NCBI GenBank assembly: GCA_900751995.1
Contig: CAADTP010000015.1
Span: 1 to 64,000 of the forward strand
Source of the DNA: Lachnospiraceae bacterium
GTDB lineage: Bacteria; Bacillota; Clostridia; Lachnospirales; Lachnospiraceae
Length of the DNA stretch: 64,000 nt
Direction of reading: 5' to 3'
Shown piece by piece: positions 8,224 to 17,667 of the stretch. A program made the translations under genes and the position numbers. The first letter of the stretch is position 1; every line of letters starts with the position of its first letter. The notes below the pieces were generated by a model. The model was not told where the DNA came from, ran no database searches, and was given only the letters and a program-made list of their open reading frames with translations.

Positions 8224-9625
8224 ATTAAATCCGTTCAAGCTGGCAAAAATGCTTGAGGAACTTGAGAACACCGTAGAATTACACAGTATTTCTGTACGGT
8301 ATAAAGGAGAAAAGGTTGTTGAAGGAGCCTGGGCACCTTTCTCAATGGAAGAGCCGCAGATGCTGCATTCTTTATCAAAGATCGGAACAAGTATCTGTGT
8401 TGGATTTGCGGTGGATGAGGGAAAACTTCATCTGGAGGATAAATTTCTGGATTATGTGAGAGAAGATCTTCCGGATGAATATGATGAAGCCCTGGAAAAT
8501 ATTACCGTATATGATCTTCTTACCATGCAGGCCGGTTCCCCGGAATGCTGTAATAATGTATGGTTTTCCAGACTGGAAAAAGACTGGGAGAAGAACTGGC
8601 TTGGACAGCCTAAGCTGAAAGAAGATATCGGAAAAGTTTTTCATTATGATTCCGGATGCAGCTATACACTTTCCAGGATCGTGACCAAAGTTATGGGTGA
8701 AAACTGTCTGTCCATTATGCAGAAACGTGTTTTTGACAAACTTGGTTTTGGAAAGATCAACTGGCTTACAAGTCCTGAGGGACATAATACCGGCGGCTGG
8801 GGCATGTATCTGACCGCAGATCAGATTTCCACACTGGCACAGCTCCTTCTCCAGAAAGGAAACTGGAAGGGTGAGCAGCTGGTGCCACAGTGGTGGATCG
8901 AAGAGATGGGACAGTCAAGAGTCGTAATTCCCGGAGATGAGAAAAAAGCACTGACTCATTATGCATATCACATCAAAGCAGGAAAAGAGATCTTTGCGGC
9001 AGAAGGAGCATTTGGACAGTATTTGGTGTGCTTCCGGGAACTTCCGGTTGCCATTGGCATTACCGCAGGTGCGAGAGAATATCTTGCGGCAGATATCTGC
9101 CTTAAATATATGAAGGAAGCAGTTTCCATACCTTGCCCGGAAGAAAAACGGGAAGAAGGAGAGAAATATCTGGAAGCAAAAATAAAAAGCCTTTCTCTGC
9201 CACAGCCGGAAGGCAGACTGAAAACTGCGGAAAAAGAACTCAGTGGATTATTTAACCGGGAGATTATTTTTACAGAAAATCCGAGAAACATTGAAAGTGC
9301 AAAGATCATTCCGGAAGGATGTAAACTGCGTCTGGAAATGATAGTCCAGGGTGAGAAAAAGATTGCTTATGCAGGATTTAAGAGCTGGAAACAGAACGAT
9401 CTTTATCCGGATGATTTTACAAAGAGATATCACAGCATTGCTTATGGAATGGATCAGGAAACGTTATATCTGTCTGTGGGACTGCTCAACACTTCCTACA
9501 GGGAAGAGTATTCCTTCTGGGTCAATTCTAAAGATACCGTGATCGCGACCTGGAGACCTAACGTTACCTATCTTCCGGAACAGCCGGATATGGTATGGAA
9601 GTTTACAGGAAACTTTAAATCCTGA
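8216..9625 (+). CDS. Serine hydrolase of the beta-lactamase/DD-peptidase fold (class C type)
   Basis: 469 residues from the ATG at 8216, chosen because GAGGAGG sits just upstream and the frame overlaps the permease stop. The SxxK nucleophile motif is SLSK (Ser52, Lys55), inside the usual MLHSLSKIGTS helix. The second motif normally reads YxN or YSx; here it is Y144-D-S in FHYDSGCSYTLSR. No signal peptide or membrane anchor is seen, so the enzyme is probably cytosolic. It is then more likely an esterase, amidase or D-aminopeptidase than a cell-wall enzyme. Residues after about 330 look like an added C-terminal domain. Coupling to a permease suggests it hydrolyses the imported compound. Confidence 0.75.
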   Translation: MNELNPFKLAKMLEELENTVELHSISVRYKGEKVVEGAWAPFSMEEPQMLHSLSKIGTSICVGFAVDEGKLHLEDKFLDYVREDLPDEYDEALENITVYDLLTMQAGSPECCNNVWFSRLEKDWEKNWLGQPKLKEDIGKVFHYDSGCSYTLSRIVTKVMGENCLSIMQKRVFDKLGFGKINWLTSPEGHNTGGWGMYLTADQISTLAQLLLQKGNWKGEQLVPQWWIEEMGQSRVVIPGDEKKALTHYAYHIKAGKEIFAAEGAFGQYLVCFRELPVAIGITAGAREYLAADICLKYMKEAVSIPCPEEKREEGEKYLEAKIKSLSLPQPEGRLKTAEKELSGLFNREIIFTENPRNIESAKIIPEGCKLRLEMIVQGEKKIAYAGFKSWKQNDLYPDDFTKRYHSIAYGMDQETLYLSVGLLNTSYREEYSFWVNSKDTVIATWRPNVTYLPEQPDMVWKFTGNFKS

Positions 9626-9692
9626 AGAGAAAAAACTCAAAGTATAGACCGATAAAAATATAGCAATTCCTCCAACCTTATGATAAAAGAAA

Positions 9693-9748
9693 CGAACAAC
9701 CCGCAGGATACTGACTTGCCATCAGTGGTCCGATGGGTTGTTTTTTGT
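9693..9748 (+). terminator. Terminator after the permease-hydrolase operon
   Basis: AACAACCC and GGGTTGTT close a long imperfect stem followed by TTTTTTG, about 70 bases after the hydrolase stop. Confidence 0.75.
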
Positions 9749-9813
9749 TTGGAATAAGTCTACAATAGGAAACAGAAATTTTTATTATTGTGACATAGGG
9801 AAGAAAGTGTACG

Positions 9814-10824
9814 ATGAAAATACATTACAGAATTAAAAATAATGCAATAGAGATCGTTCGGTGTTATGGTACCGATGACCGGATCGTGCTGCCGGAAGAG
9901 ATCAATGGTCTTCCGGTAGTCAGTGCGGCGCCGTATGCGTTTTCTGCACATAAGGATGGAGAAGAAGATGCAGAAACCTGGGAGAGCGAAGATGTAATTT
10001 CGTTCGGAGAAGAGAGACTTCTTGCCGGAGAGGAAGTGCAGGAGATCGTTTTTCCCGATACACTGAAGGAAATCGGAAGATATATTTTTTATGGATGCAA
10101 AAAGCTGGAGCGGCTGGAATTTTCGGATACGCTGATGCAGGTGGGAACCGGGGCGTTTACGGGCTGTAGCGGGCTGAAGGAGCTTGTGATCCATCAGAAA
10201 AAAGGGCTCAAGTCCTGTGCAAAGGAGATCCTCGGTGAGCTGTGGCAGAAGATTGATGTGGATTTTCTGTATGAAAATGGTGAGGCAGGTGGAAAACGTG
10301 CGCATATGGTTTTTCCGGAGCATTATGATGAGGCGGTGGAGAATACGCCTGCGAGAATTTTGTTTACGGAGTATCATGGCTCAGGGACCAATTACCGGCA
10401 ATGCTTCTACAGCAAAGAACTGGATTTCGCAGAGTATGACAGCCTGTTTGATATGGCAGTGGTAATGGATAAGCTGGAGGTTCTGGTTGATATGAGCTTT
10501 GGGCGGCTTCGTTATCCGTGGCAGCTCAGTGAAAAGGCGAAGAAGCAGTATGAGGATTATATCCAGGGAAATCTTAAGGATATCGGGGAATTTCTGGTGG
10601 AAAGCGGAAGCTTAAATGGTCTGGAGCTGCTTTCTCGGGAAAAACTCTGGAACAGAGAGGGCCTGGAACATAGTATTGATGTGGCGTCCGGGAAGAAGGA
10701 TATGGAGATTTCCGCATTTCTGATGAATGAACGCAGCCGGATGCTGAAGGAAGAGCAGAAGGTGGCCGGGGAGACAGAAAATGAGAGGTGCCCTGTTAAA
10801 AGGAGAAAGAAGTTTCAGTTATGA
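9814..10824 (+). CDS. Cytosolic leucine-rich-repeat (BspA-like, LRR_5) protein
   Basis: 336 residues with no signal peptide. The first half shows LRR_5 repeats: LPEEINGLPVVSAAPYAFSA, VQEIVFPDTLKEIGRYIFYGC and LERLEFSDTLMQVGTGAFTGC, each with the I/L-x-F-x-x-x-L core and a terminal F/Y-x-G-C. The second half is charged and mostly helical and was not recognised. The last four bases overlap the start of the VWA gene, so the two are co-translated. BspA-like LRRs are often surface proteins, but the lack of a signal and the coupling to a VWA protein suggest an intracellular adaptor. Together with the AAA+ gene at 24454 it fits a MoxR-type complex. Confidence 0.75.
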   Translation: MKIHYRIKNNAIEIVRCYGTDDRIVLPEEINGLPVVSAAPYAFSAHKDGEEDAETWESEDVISFGEERLLAGEEVQEIVFPDTLKEIGRYIFYGCKKLERLEFSDTLMQVGTGAFTGCSGLKELVIHQKKGLKSCAKEILGELWQKIDVDFLYENGEAGGKRAHMVFPEHYDEAVENTPARILFTEYHGSGTNYRQCFYSKELDFAEYDSLFDMAVVMDKLEVLVDMSFGRLRYPWQLSEKAKKQYEDYIQGNLKDIGEFLVESGSLNGLELLSREKLWNREGLEHSIDVASGKKDMEISAFLMNERSRMLKEEQKVAGETENERCPVKRRKKFQL

Positions 10825-12173
10825 GTGATATAGAAACAACTGAAAAAAATAAAAATAACTTCCTGCCCGGTCAGGGATCCAATCCCCAGGAGGCGGCCCA
10901 GCGTCTCCAGGACATCGGCAGCAGCATCCTCCGGGCGGCAAGAGACGAGCTGTATCTTGGCATGCGTTTTCTGGATGTGGCGCTGAGCAGCTTTATTTAT
11001 CAGATGGATGGTTCGGTCAGTCCGTTTGGAACAGACGGGGCTGTGATGTACTTCCATCCGGCACAGCTTGGCGGGCTTTATAAAGAAAACAGGATTCTTG
11101 TGAATCGAGGATATCTCCATATGGTATTTCACTGCATTTTCCGGCACTTTGGGAAGCCGGGAATAGAGAAGCGTTTGTGGAATTTAAGCTGCGATATTGC
11201 AGTGGAGCATATGATCGACGGGATCTACCACCGCTCAGTCCGATATTCCAGAAGTCTTCTCCGGAGGGAAACCTACCGTCTTCTGGAAAAGGAAAAGAAG
11301 ACGCTGAATGCAGAGAGAATCTACAAGATTCTGAAAGAAGAATTTCTGAAGGAAAAAGAACTGGCACAGCTTGAAAAAGAGTTCTACGTGGACGACCATA
11401 AATACTGGGCAAACCAGCAGCCCGACCGGAAACCCAATCCCCTGATGAGCAAAAAATGGGGAGATATCAGCGAAGGAATTGAGACAGATCTGGAGACCTT
11501 TTCCAGGGAGGCAGGAGCGCAGGACGGAGATTTTCTGGATCAGCTGAAAATAGAGAACCGGGAACGATATGATTATCGGGAATTTCTGCGGAAGTTTGCA
11601 GTATTTCGGGAAGAACTGACTGTAGATCCGGACAGCTTTGATTATAATTTTTATACCTACGGGCTTTCCCTTTACGGGAATATGCCGCTGATCGAACCCC
11701 TGGAAACCAGAGAAGTGAAAAAAGTTTCGGAATTTGTCATGGTGATCGATACCTCCATGTCCTGTTCAGGAGAACTGGTACAGAGATTTCTGGAGGAAAC
11801 CTATGGGATCTTAAGCGACAGCGGGAATTTTTTCCAGAAGGTAAATATACACATTATCCAGTGTGATGAGAAGGTGCATTCGGATGTGAAGATCACCAGC
11901 AGAGAAGAACTGCAGGATTACATGGACAGCCTGGAACTTTACGGTGATGGAGGTACAGATTTCCGTCCGGCTTTTGCTTATGTGGAAGAGCTGATGGAAA
12001 AACGTGAGTTTGAAAATCTGAAGGGACTGGTGTATTTTACAGACGGTTACGGTATTTTTCCGGCAAAGATGCCGCCATACCGGACAGCATTTGTATTTAT
12101 GGAGCAGGAGCCTGAGGATGTGGATATCCCGGCCTGGGCCATGAAGCTGGTGATCACGGAGGAAGAATTGTAA
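10821..12173 (+). CDS. VWA-like protein with N-terminal DUF2201 (degenerate metallopeptidase-like) domain
   Basis: 450 residues. The N-terminal part resembles the putative metallopeptidase domain found with VWA-like proteins (DUF2201): GYLHMVFHCIFRH followed by LWNLSCDIAVEHMI. The expected HExxH reads H100-M-V-F-H104, so the catalytic Glu is missing. The C-terminal VWA part has a full MIDAS: D310-T-S-M-S314, the Thr in GDGGTDFRP and the Asp in YFTDGYG. VWA proteins of this kind work with MoxR AAA+ ATPases to load metals or remodel partners. It is coupled to the upstream LRR gene. The likely ATPase partner lies 12 kb away at 24454. Confidence 0.8.
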   Translation: MSDIETTEKNKNNFLPGQGSNPQEAAQRLQDIGSSILRAARDELYLGMRFLDVALSSFIYQMDGSVSPFGTDGAVMYFHPAQLGGLYKENRILVNRGYLHMVFHCIFRHFGKPGIEKRLWNLSCDIAVEHMIDGIYHRSVRYSRSLLRRETYRLLEKEKKTLNAERIYKILKEEFLKEKELAQLEKEFYVDDHKYWANQQPDRKPNPLMSKKWGDISEGIETDLETFSREAGAQDGDFLDQLKIENRERYDYREFLRKFAVFREELTVDPDSFDYNFYTYGLSLYGNMPLIEPLETREVKKVSEFVMVIDTSMSCSGELVQRFLEETYGILSDSGNFFQKVNIHIIQCDEKVHSDVKITSREELQDYMDSLELYGDGGTDFRPAFAYVEELMEKREFENLKGLVYFTDGYGIFPAKMPPYRTAFVFMEQEPEDVDIPAWAMKLVITEEEL

Positions 12174-12193
12174 AGAATTATATCCATATCTTA

Positions 12194-12256
12194 TGTCATG
12201 AATCTGATATTTTAATCTTTTATTTTGTATATTGCTATCTGCATATCAGTTATAGT
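12194..12256 (+). promoter_or_regulatory. Promoter of the first GH94 gene with AraC-type operator
   Basis: TGTCATGAATCTGATATTTT (12194-12213) is followed 37 bases later by a -10 TATAGT (12251-12256). Eighteen of its 20 bases recur upstream of the ABC binding-protein gene (18464-18483), again 37 bases before a -10. This suggests an activator site, most simply for the AraC protein encoded at 17668-18408. Confidence 0.65.
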
Positions 12257-12318
12257 GTAGAAAATAGGTAACAGCAGACAATGTTACGGAAAATATACAG
12301 AACAGGAGATTGTATGGC

Positions 12319-14733
12319 ATGAGATATGGGTATTTTGATGAAGAAAAAAAGGAATATGTGATTACCAGGCCGGACACACCTGCTCCGTGGGTGAATTATT
12401 TGGGATCGCCGGAATACGGAGCAATCGTTTCCAATAATGCAGGGGGATACAGCTTTGCAAAATCCGGGGCGAACGGCAGAATCCTGAGATATATTTTTAA
12501 TCAGTTTGATCAGCCGGGAAGATATATTTATCTCAGGGATAATGACACAAAAGATTATTGGTCAGCATCCTGGCAGCCGGTTGGCAAAGATCTCAGTGAG
12601 TATAAAAGTGAATGTCATCATGGCACAGCCTATACTAAAATGATGGCAGATTACAGCGAGATACATTCAGAGGTGAGATACTATGTACCGCTTGGGCAGT
12701 CCTACGAGGTATGGAATCTGAAAGTTACCAACTGCTCAGACAGAAAACGTGAGATCAGTGTGACTGGATATGCAGAGTTTACAAATAACAGCAATTATGA
12801 ACAGGATCAGGTGAATCTGCAGTATTCCCAGTATATTACAAGAACAGTATTCTGTGGAGATCGTGTACGTCAGATGATCCATGCGAATCTGGACGGCCTT
12901 AAGGATGGGGAAGAGGTTGATAACAAGAACGTGTTCAACCGATTTTTCGGCCTGGCTGGAGAGAAGGTTTCTTCCTGGTGTGGTGACAGGGAAAAATTCC
13001 TTGGAAGATATCACGGATACAACAATCCAGCAGGGGTTGAAGCTGGTGTATTATGTAATGAGGGAAATTATAATGAAAACAGCTGTGGAGCTCTTTCAGC
13101 TGTAATTACTCTGGAACCGGGAGAAAGTCGGGAAATGGCTTTTCTGGCAGGAATGAAGGAGGATAATGAAGCAGCGGAGATTATAGCACATTATGCAGAC
13201 TGTGAAAAAACATGCGCGGTGGAGCTTGAAGAACTGATCAGTTACTGGCACGGACAGCTTGCACATTTTCAGATCAGAACACCAAGTCCGGAATTCGATA
13301 CCATGATCAATACATGGAACGCATATAACTGTTTTATGACATTTATCTGGTCACGTGCAGCATCTTTTACTTATTGCGGACTTCGTAACGGATATGGATA
13401 CCGTGATACTGTACAGGATATCCAGGGTGTGATCCATCTTGCACCCCAAATGGCACTGGATAAGATCCGTTTCATGTTGTCAGCACAGGTAGATAACGGC
13501 GGCGGTCTTCCACTTGTGAAATTCACACATAATCCGGGACATGAGGATACACCGGATGATGCATCCTATGTACAGGAAACCGGTCATCCGGCATACCGCG
13601 CAGATGATGCACTCTGGCTGTTCCCTACTGTATACAAATATATTTCAGAGACAGGAAATTTTGCATTCATCGATGAAGTGATCCCGTTTGCAAACAAGGA
13701 TGAAGGAACTGTATACGAGCATCTGAAAAGAGCTATTGACTTCTCCATGAACCATCTTGGCAGACATGGAATGCCGGCCGGACTTTATGCAGACTGGAAT
13801 GATTGTCTGAGACTTGGAAAGGATGGGGAATCTACTTTCGTTGCATTACAGTTCTATTATGCAATGACTATCCTGAAAGAGTTTGCAAAATACAAAAAAG
13901 ATGAAAAATATATAAAATACCTGGAAGAAAAACAAGAGCAGCTTGGAAAATTGATCCAGGAACTCTGTTGGAATGAAGATCGTTTTATCCGTGGGTTTAC
14001 GGAGCGGGGAGAGGTTATCGGAAAGAGAACTGACCCGGAGGCAAACATGTGGCTGAATCCACAGAGCTGGGCTGTGATCAGCGGCCTTGCAACAGAGCGG
14101 CAGGCAGATCTGGCTCTTCAAATGGTTTATGAAAGATTGAATACAGAATACGGTGCAATCCTTATGGATCCTCCATATCATGCAAATGCTTTCGACGGAG
14201 CACTTGCGGTTATCTACAATGCAGGAACAAAGGAAAATGCGGGAATCTTTTCACAGTCACAGGGATGGCTCATTCTGGCAGAAGCACTTTGCGGACATGG
14301 TGAGCGTGCATTTAATTATTTCCTGGAGAATGCTCCGGCAGCGCAGAATGACAGGGCTGAGATCAGACAGCTGGAGCCATACTGCTATGGACAGTTTACA
14401 GAAGGAAAAGCAAGCCCGAATTTCGGACGATCTCATGTGCACTGGCTGACAGGAACAGCATCTACTGTGATGGTAGGATGTGTAGAAGGAATTCTTGGCA
14501 TGCGTCCGGATTTCTATGGCTTACGTATAGCACCATCGATTCCAAAAGAATGGGAGAAGTTTGAGATAAGCAAGGATTTCCGTGGATGTCATCTCCATAT
14601 CACTGTGAAGAATCCGGGACATGTGGAAGCCGGATGTAAAAAACTCTATGTAAATGGAGAAGAACTTCCGGGTAATTATATTCCGCAGGAGAAACTTACC
14701 GGTGAGACAGAAATTGAATTCTATATGTCATGA
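12319..14733 (+). CDS. GH94 glycoside phosphorylase (cellobiose phosphorylase-like)
   Basis: 804 residues. The ATG at 12319 fits because AGGAGA lies about ten bases upstream and the protein then begins MRYGYFDEEKKEYVI, as cellobiose phosphorylases do. The upstream in-frame TTG is too close to the ribosome site. The enzyme splits a beta-linked disaccharide with phosphate, giving a sugar 1-phosphate and saving ATP. Landmarks are the N-terminal beta-sandwich (WVNYLGSPEYGAIVSNNAGG), YGYRDTVQD in the (alpha/alpha)6 barrel, and ADWNDCLRLG, whose second Asp is the general acid in characterised GH94 enzymes. The substrate may be cellobiose, a related beta-glucobiose or chitobiose. No signal peptide, so cytosolic. 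Confidence 0.85.
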   Translation: MRYGYFDEEKKEYVITRPDTPAPWVNYLGSPEYGAIVSNNAGGYSFAKSGANGRILRYIFNQFDQPGRYIYLRDNDTKDYWSASWQPVGKDLSEYKSECHHGTAYTKMMADYSEIHSEVRYYVPLGQSYEVWNLKVTNCSDRKREISVTGYAEFTNNSNYEQDQVNLQYSQYITRTVFCGDRVRQMIHANLDGLKDGEEVDNKNVFNRFFGLAGEKVSSWCGDREKFLGRYHGYNNPAGVEAGVLCNEGNYNENSCGALSAVITLEPGESREMAFLAGMKEDNEAAEIIAHYADCEKTCAVELEELISYWHGQLAHFQIRTPSPEFDTMINTWNAYNCFMTFIWSRAASFTYCGLRNGYGYRDTVQDIQGVIHLAPQMALDKIRFMLSAQVDNGGGLPLVKFTHNPGHEDTPDDASYVQETGHPAYRADDALWLFPTVYKYISETGNFAFIDEVIPFANKDEGTVYEHLKRAIDFSMNHLGRHGMPAGLYADWNDCLRLGKDGESTFVALQFYYAMTILKEFAKYKKDEKYIKYLEEKQEQLGKLIQELCWNEDRFIRGFTERGEVIGKRTDPEANMWLNPQSWAVISGLATERQADLALQMVYERLNTEYGAILMDPPYHANAFDGALAVIYNAGTKENAGIFSQSQGWLILAEALCGHGERAFNYFLENAPAAQNDRAEIRQLEPYCYGQFTEGKASPNFGRSHVHWLTGTASTVMVGCVEGILGMRPDFYGLRIAPSIPKEWEKFEISKDFRGCHLHITVKNPGHVEAGCKKLYVNGEELPGNYIPQEKLTGETEIEFYMS

Positions 14734-14829
14734 CATAATGGATATAAATTGCGAGGAGATCACATTTATGAATACAAAGTAAAATGGAATATAAATACCG
14801 TTTTATTTTGGCAGGAAGGAGATCACAGA

Positions 14830-17529
14830 ATGAAATATATAAAATTTCAGGATAAAAATGGAAGCTTTTCCATAGAAAATCCGGAGAATTACAGCGGTTT
14901 ATATATACCTCTGGCCGGAGAAAACGGATTGAAATCCGCGATCACCCCTTCTCTGGGAGGAGACAGCAAACTGGATCAGAATCATTTTCTGCTGGAACCG
15001 GTAAGCATTGAGAATCTTCATAATAATCGAAACACCAGAAATTTCTGGTGCAAGATAAAAGGAAAAGGTTACTGGTCAGCATGCGGAGTTTCGGCAGAAC
15101 AGGAATTTCAGAAATATACTGATAAACAGGATAAAAGCAGCCTGGAAGCCGGATTTATGTGGCAGAAGCTGCACAGAACTTCTGAGAAATACGGACTTCA
15201 GTCAGAGATTTTGTCTTTTGTGACAGTGAAAGGTGATGCGGAGGTCCATCTTGTAAAGATTACCAATATTGAAGAGGAAGAACAGGAGATCACACCGGTT
15301 GCTGTAATACCTGTATATGGAAGAAGTGCAGACAATCTCAGAGATCACAGGCATGTGACTTCCCTTTTGCACAGGATAAGAACAACGGAGTACGGTGTTG
15401 AAGTAAAACCGGTGCTTTCTTTTGATGAAAGAGGTCATCAGAAGAATAATACTGCATATTTTGTATATGGATCTGAAGGCGAGGGAACGGAACCGGAAAG
15501 CTTTTATCCTGATGTGGAAATGTTTATCGGAGAAGGCGGTTCTTTCCTGATTCCGGAGGTGGTCAGAGAAGAGAAAAAAGGTGTTCCGGCAGGAACAGAA
15601 ATTGAAGGAAAGGAAGCTGTCGGTGGTATTCGTTTTGCATCCAGGGTTCTGAGACCACATGAAACAGCTGTATATGTTGTGACAGCGGGAATATCTGAAA
15701 AAAATCAGCTGCCGGAGGAGACTGCACGGTTTTACAGAACTGAAAAACAGGTTGCAAGAGAATTTGAACATGTAAAAAAACACTGGACAGAAAAAGTGAA
15801 TGTTTCTTTTGAGACAGGTGATGAGGACAGAGATAATTATCTGAAATGGATCTGTTTCCAGCCGATATTAAGAAGAATTTACGGTTGTTCATTCCTCCCG
15901 TATCATGATTATGGAAAAGGTGGAAGAGGCTGGCGTGATCTCTGGCAGGACTGTCTGGCACTTCTGATCATGGAGCCTTCTGTTGTACGTCAGATGATCG
16001 TCGATAATTACGGTGGAGTACGCATCGATGGAACCAATGCCACGATCATCGGAAACAGACAGGGTGAATTTATCGCAGACCGCAACAACATTGCCCGCGT
16101 GTGGATGGATCATGCTTTCTGGCCATTTGTGACAACGCAGCTTTATATGGATCAGACCGGGGATATGAATGTCCTTTTTGAGAAGATTCCATATTTCAAG
16201 GATCTTCAGACAAAAAGAGGAACTGCGCATGATGAAAAATGGAGCAGTGCCTATGGAGAAAATCAGAAAACAGAATCCGGTGAGATTTATTACGGAACGG
16301 TTCTGGAACACATTTTGCTGGAAAATCTCTGTGCTTTTTATGATGTAGGAGAGCACAACGAGATGAAACTTCACGGGGCAGACTGGAACGATGCCATAGA
16401 TATGGCATGGGAAAATGGTGAGAGTGTGGCATTTACCTGTGCATATGCTGGAAATATGAAGAACATCGCAGAATATCTGAGAAAACTTCAGGAAAAGGAA
16501 ATGTTTGACAGGATTGAAGTTGCGGAAGAAATGGAAATCCTGTTTACCGGAGACCGTGAGCTTTATGAAAGCCCGGAGAAAAAACAGCAGCTTCTGAGAC
16601 AGTACACAGAAAAATGTGCACATGATATCAGCGGAAATACTATTGTGATCCGTCTGGACCAGCTTAGCCGGAATCTGGATGAAAAGGCAGATTGGATGAT
16701 GGAAAACATCCGCAGAAGAGAATGGGTAAAAGACGGAGAAAACGGCTGGTTCAACGGATATTATGATGATCATAAACGTCCTGTGGAAAGGGCAGAAAAC
16801 AGCCAGGTACGTATGATGCTTACCAGTCAGGTATTTGCGATCATGAGTAAAACCGCACAGAAAGATCAGATTGAGTCTATCTGTAAAAGTGCGGATAAAT
16901 ATCTTTTTGACCGTCAGGCAGGAGGATATCGCCTGAATACCAATTTCCATGAAGAAAAATTTGATCTGGGAAGAATGTTCGGGTTTGCTTATGGAGAAAA
17001 GGAAAACGGAGCGGTATTTTCCCATATGGCTGTTATGTATGGCAATGCACTGTATAAAAATGGCTATGCAAAAGAAGGATATAAGGTTCTGGAAACGCTT
17101 CTGGACGCTGCCATGGATTTTGAGAACAGCAGGATGTATCCTGGAATTCCGGAATATTTTGATAATCAGGGAAGAGGATTGTATGCATATCTTACCGGTG
17201 CTGCAAGCTGGTATATGCTGACTATGATCACAGAGGTATTTGGCGTCAGAGGAGATCTTGGAGATCTGGTGATCGCGCCGGCACTGATGCCGGAGCAGTA
17301 TAATGAGAATGGACAGGCATCTCTTACTATGGAATTTGCCGGAAGAAAGCTGGAGATCTGTATCTGCAATCTGGAGAAAAAACTTCCTTCAGAATATAAA
17401 ATAAAAACAGTATGGTGCGATGAAAAGGAAATGAAAAACAAACAGAGTACCTGTGTACGTATAGATCGGGAACTGCTCGAAAAGCTTTCTGTAAAAGAAA
17501 CACACAGGATCAAAGTGGAACTGATGTAA
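14830..17529 (+). CDS. GH94 glycoside phosphorylase, long type (laminaribiose/beta-glucan phosphorylase-like)
   Basis: 899 residues from the ATG at 14830, which has AAGGAG nine bases upstream. It differs from the first GH94 in length and N-terminus (FSIENPENYSGLYIPL; YGRSADNLRDHRHVTSLLHR), features I associate with laminaribiose phosphorylase-type members of about 900 residues. GGRGWRDLWQDCL lies in the catalytic barrel, and HGADWNDAIDMA contains the general-acid Asp. The product should be a sugar 1-phosphate in the cytosol. Two different GH94 enzymes in one operon suggest handling of two linkages or two chain lengths. The substrate assignment is from memory of the family and is only moderately certain. 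Confidence 0.75.
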   Translation: MKYIKFQDKNGSFSIENPENYSGLYIPLAGENGLKSAITPSLGGDSKLDQNHFLLEPVSIENLHNNRNTRNFWCKIKGKGYWSACGVSAEQEFQKYTDKQDKSSLEAGFMWQKLHRTSEKYGLQSEILSFVTVKGDAEVHLVKITNIEEEEQEITPVAVIPVYGRSADNLRDHRHVTSLLHRIRTTEYGVEVKPVLSFDERGHQKNNTAYFVYGSEGEGTEPESFYPDVEMFIGEGGSFLIPEVVREEKKGVPAGTEIEGKEAVGGIRFASRVLRPHETAVYVVTAGISEKNQLPEETARFYRTEKQVAREFEHVKKHWTEKVNVSFETGDEDRDNYLKWICFQPILRRIYGCSFLPYHDYGKGGRGWRDLWQDCLALLIMEPSVVRQMIVDNYGGVRIDGTNATIIGNRQGEFIADRNNIARVWMDHAFWPFVTTQLYMDQTGDMNVLFEKIPYFKDLQTKRGTAHDEKWSSAYGENQKTESGEIYYGTVLEHILLENLCAFYDVGEHNEMKLHGADWNDAIDMAWENGESVAFTCAYAGNMKNIAEYLRKLQEKEMFDRIEVAEEMEILFTGDRELYESPEKKQQLLRQYTEKCAHDISGNTIVIRLDQLSRNLDEKADWMMENIRRREWVKDGENGWFNGYYDDHKRPVERAENSQVRMMLTSQVFAIMSKTAQKDQIESICKSADKYLFDRQAGGYRLNTNFHEEKFDLGRMFGFAYGEKENGAVFSHMAVMYGNALYKNGYAKEGYKVLETLLDAAMDFENSRMYPGIPEYFDNQGRGLYAYLTGAASWYMLTMITEVFGVRGDLGDLVIAPALMPEQYNENGQASLTMEFAGRKLEICICNLEKKLPSEYKIKTVWCDEKEMKNKQSTCVRIDRELLEKLSVKETHRIKVELM

Positions 17530-17588
17530 CCGAAATCGGTTATACATAATTGTTAAATTACAGAAACAGAAGTATCAATAGGAAAACG

Positions 17589-17632
17589 GCATCCCACAGT
17601 TGTAAAAAAGCTGCGGGATGTCGTTTTTGATG
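17589..17632 (+). terminator. Terminator between the GH94 operon and araC (probably bidirectional)
   Basis: ACGGCATCCCACAG pairs with CTGCGGGATGTCGT and is followed by TTTTTG on the plus strand. A-rich flanks on the other side allow it to serve the converging araC gene. Confidence 0.85.
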
Positions 17633-17667
17633 CTGATAAAAAATATCAGCCATAATAATAAGGATGT

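Noticed and set aside
15889..17025. 378-codon minus-strand frame inside the second GH94 gene
   Set aside because: Antisense shadow of a clear GH94 coding region, with no motif or start signal.
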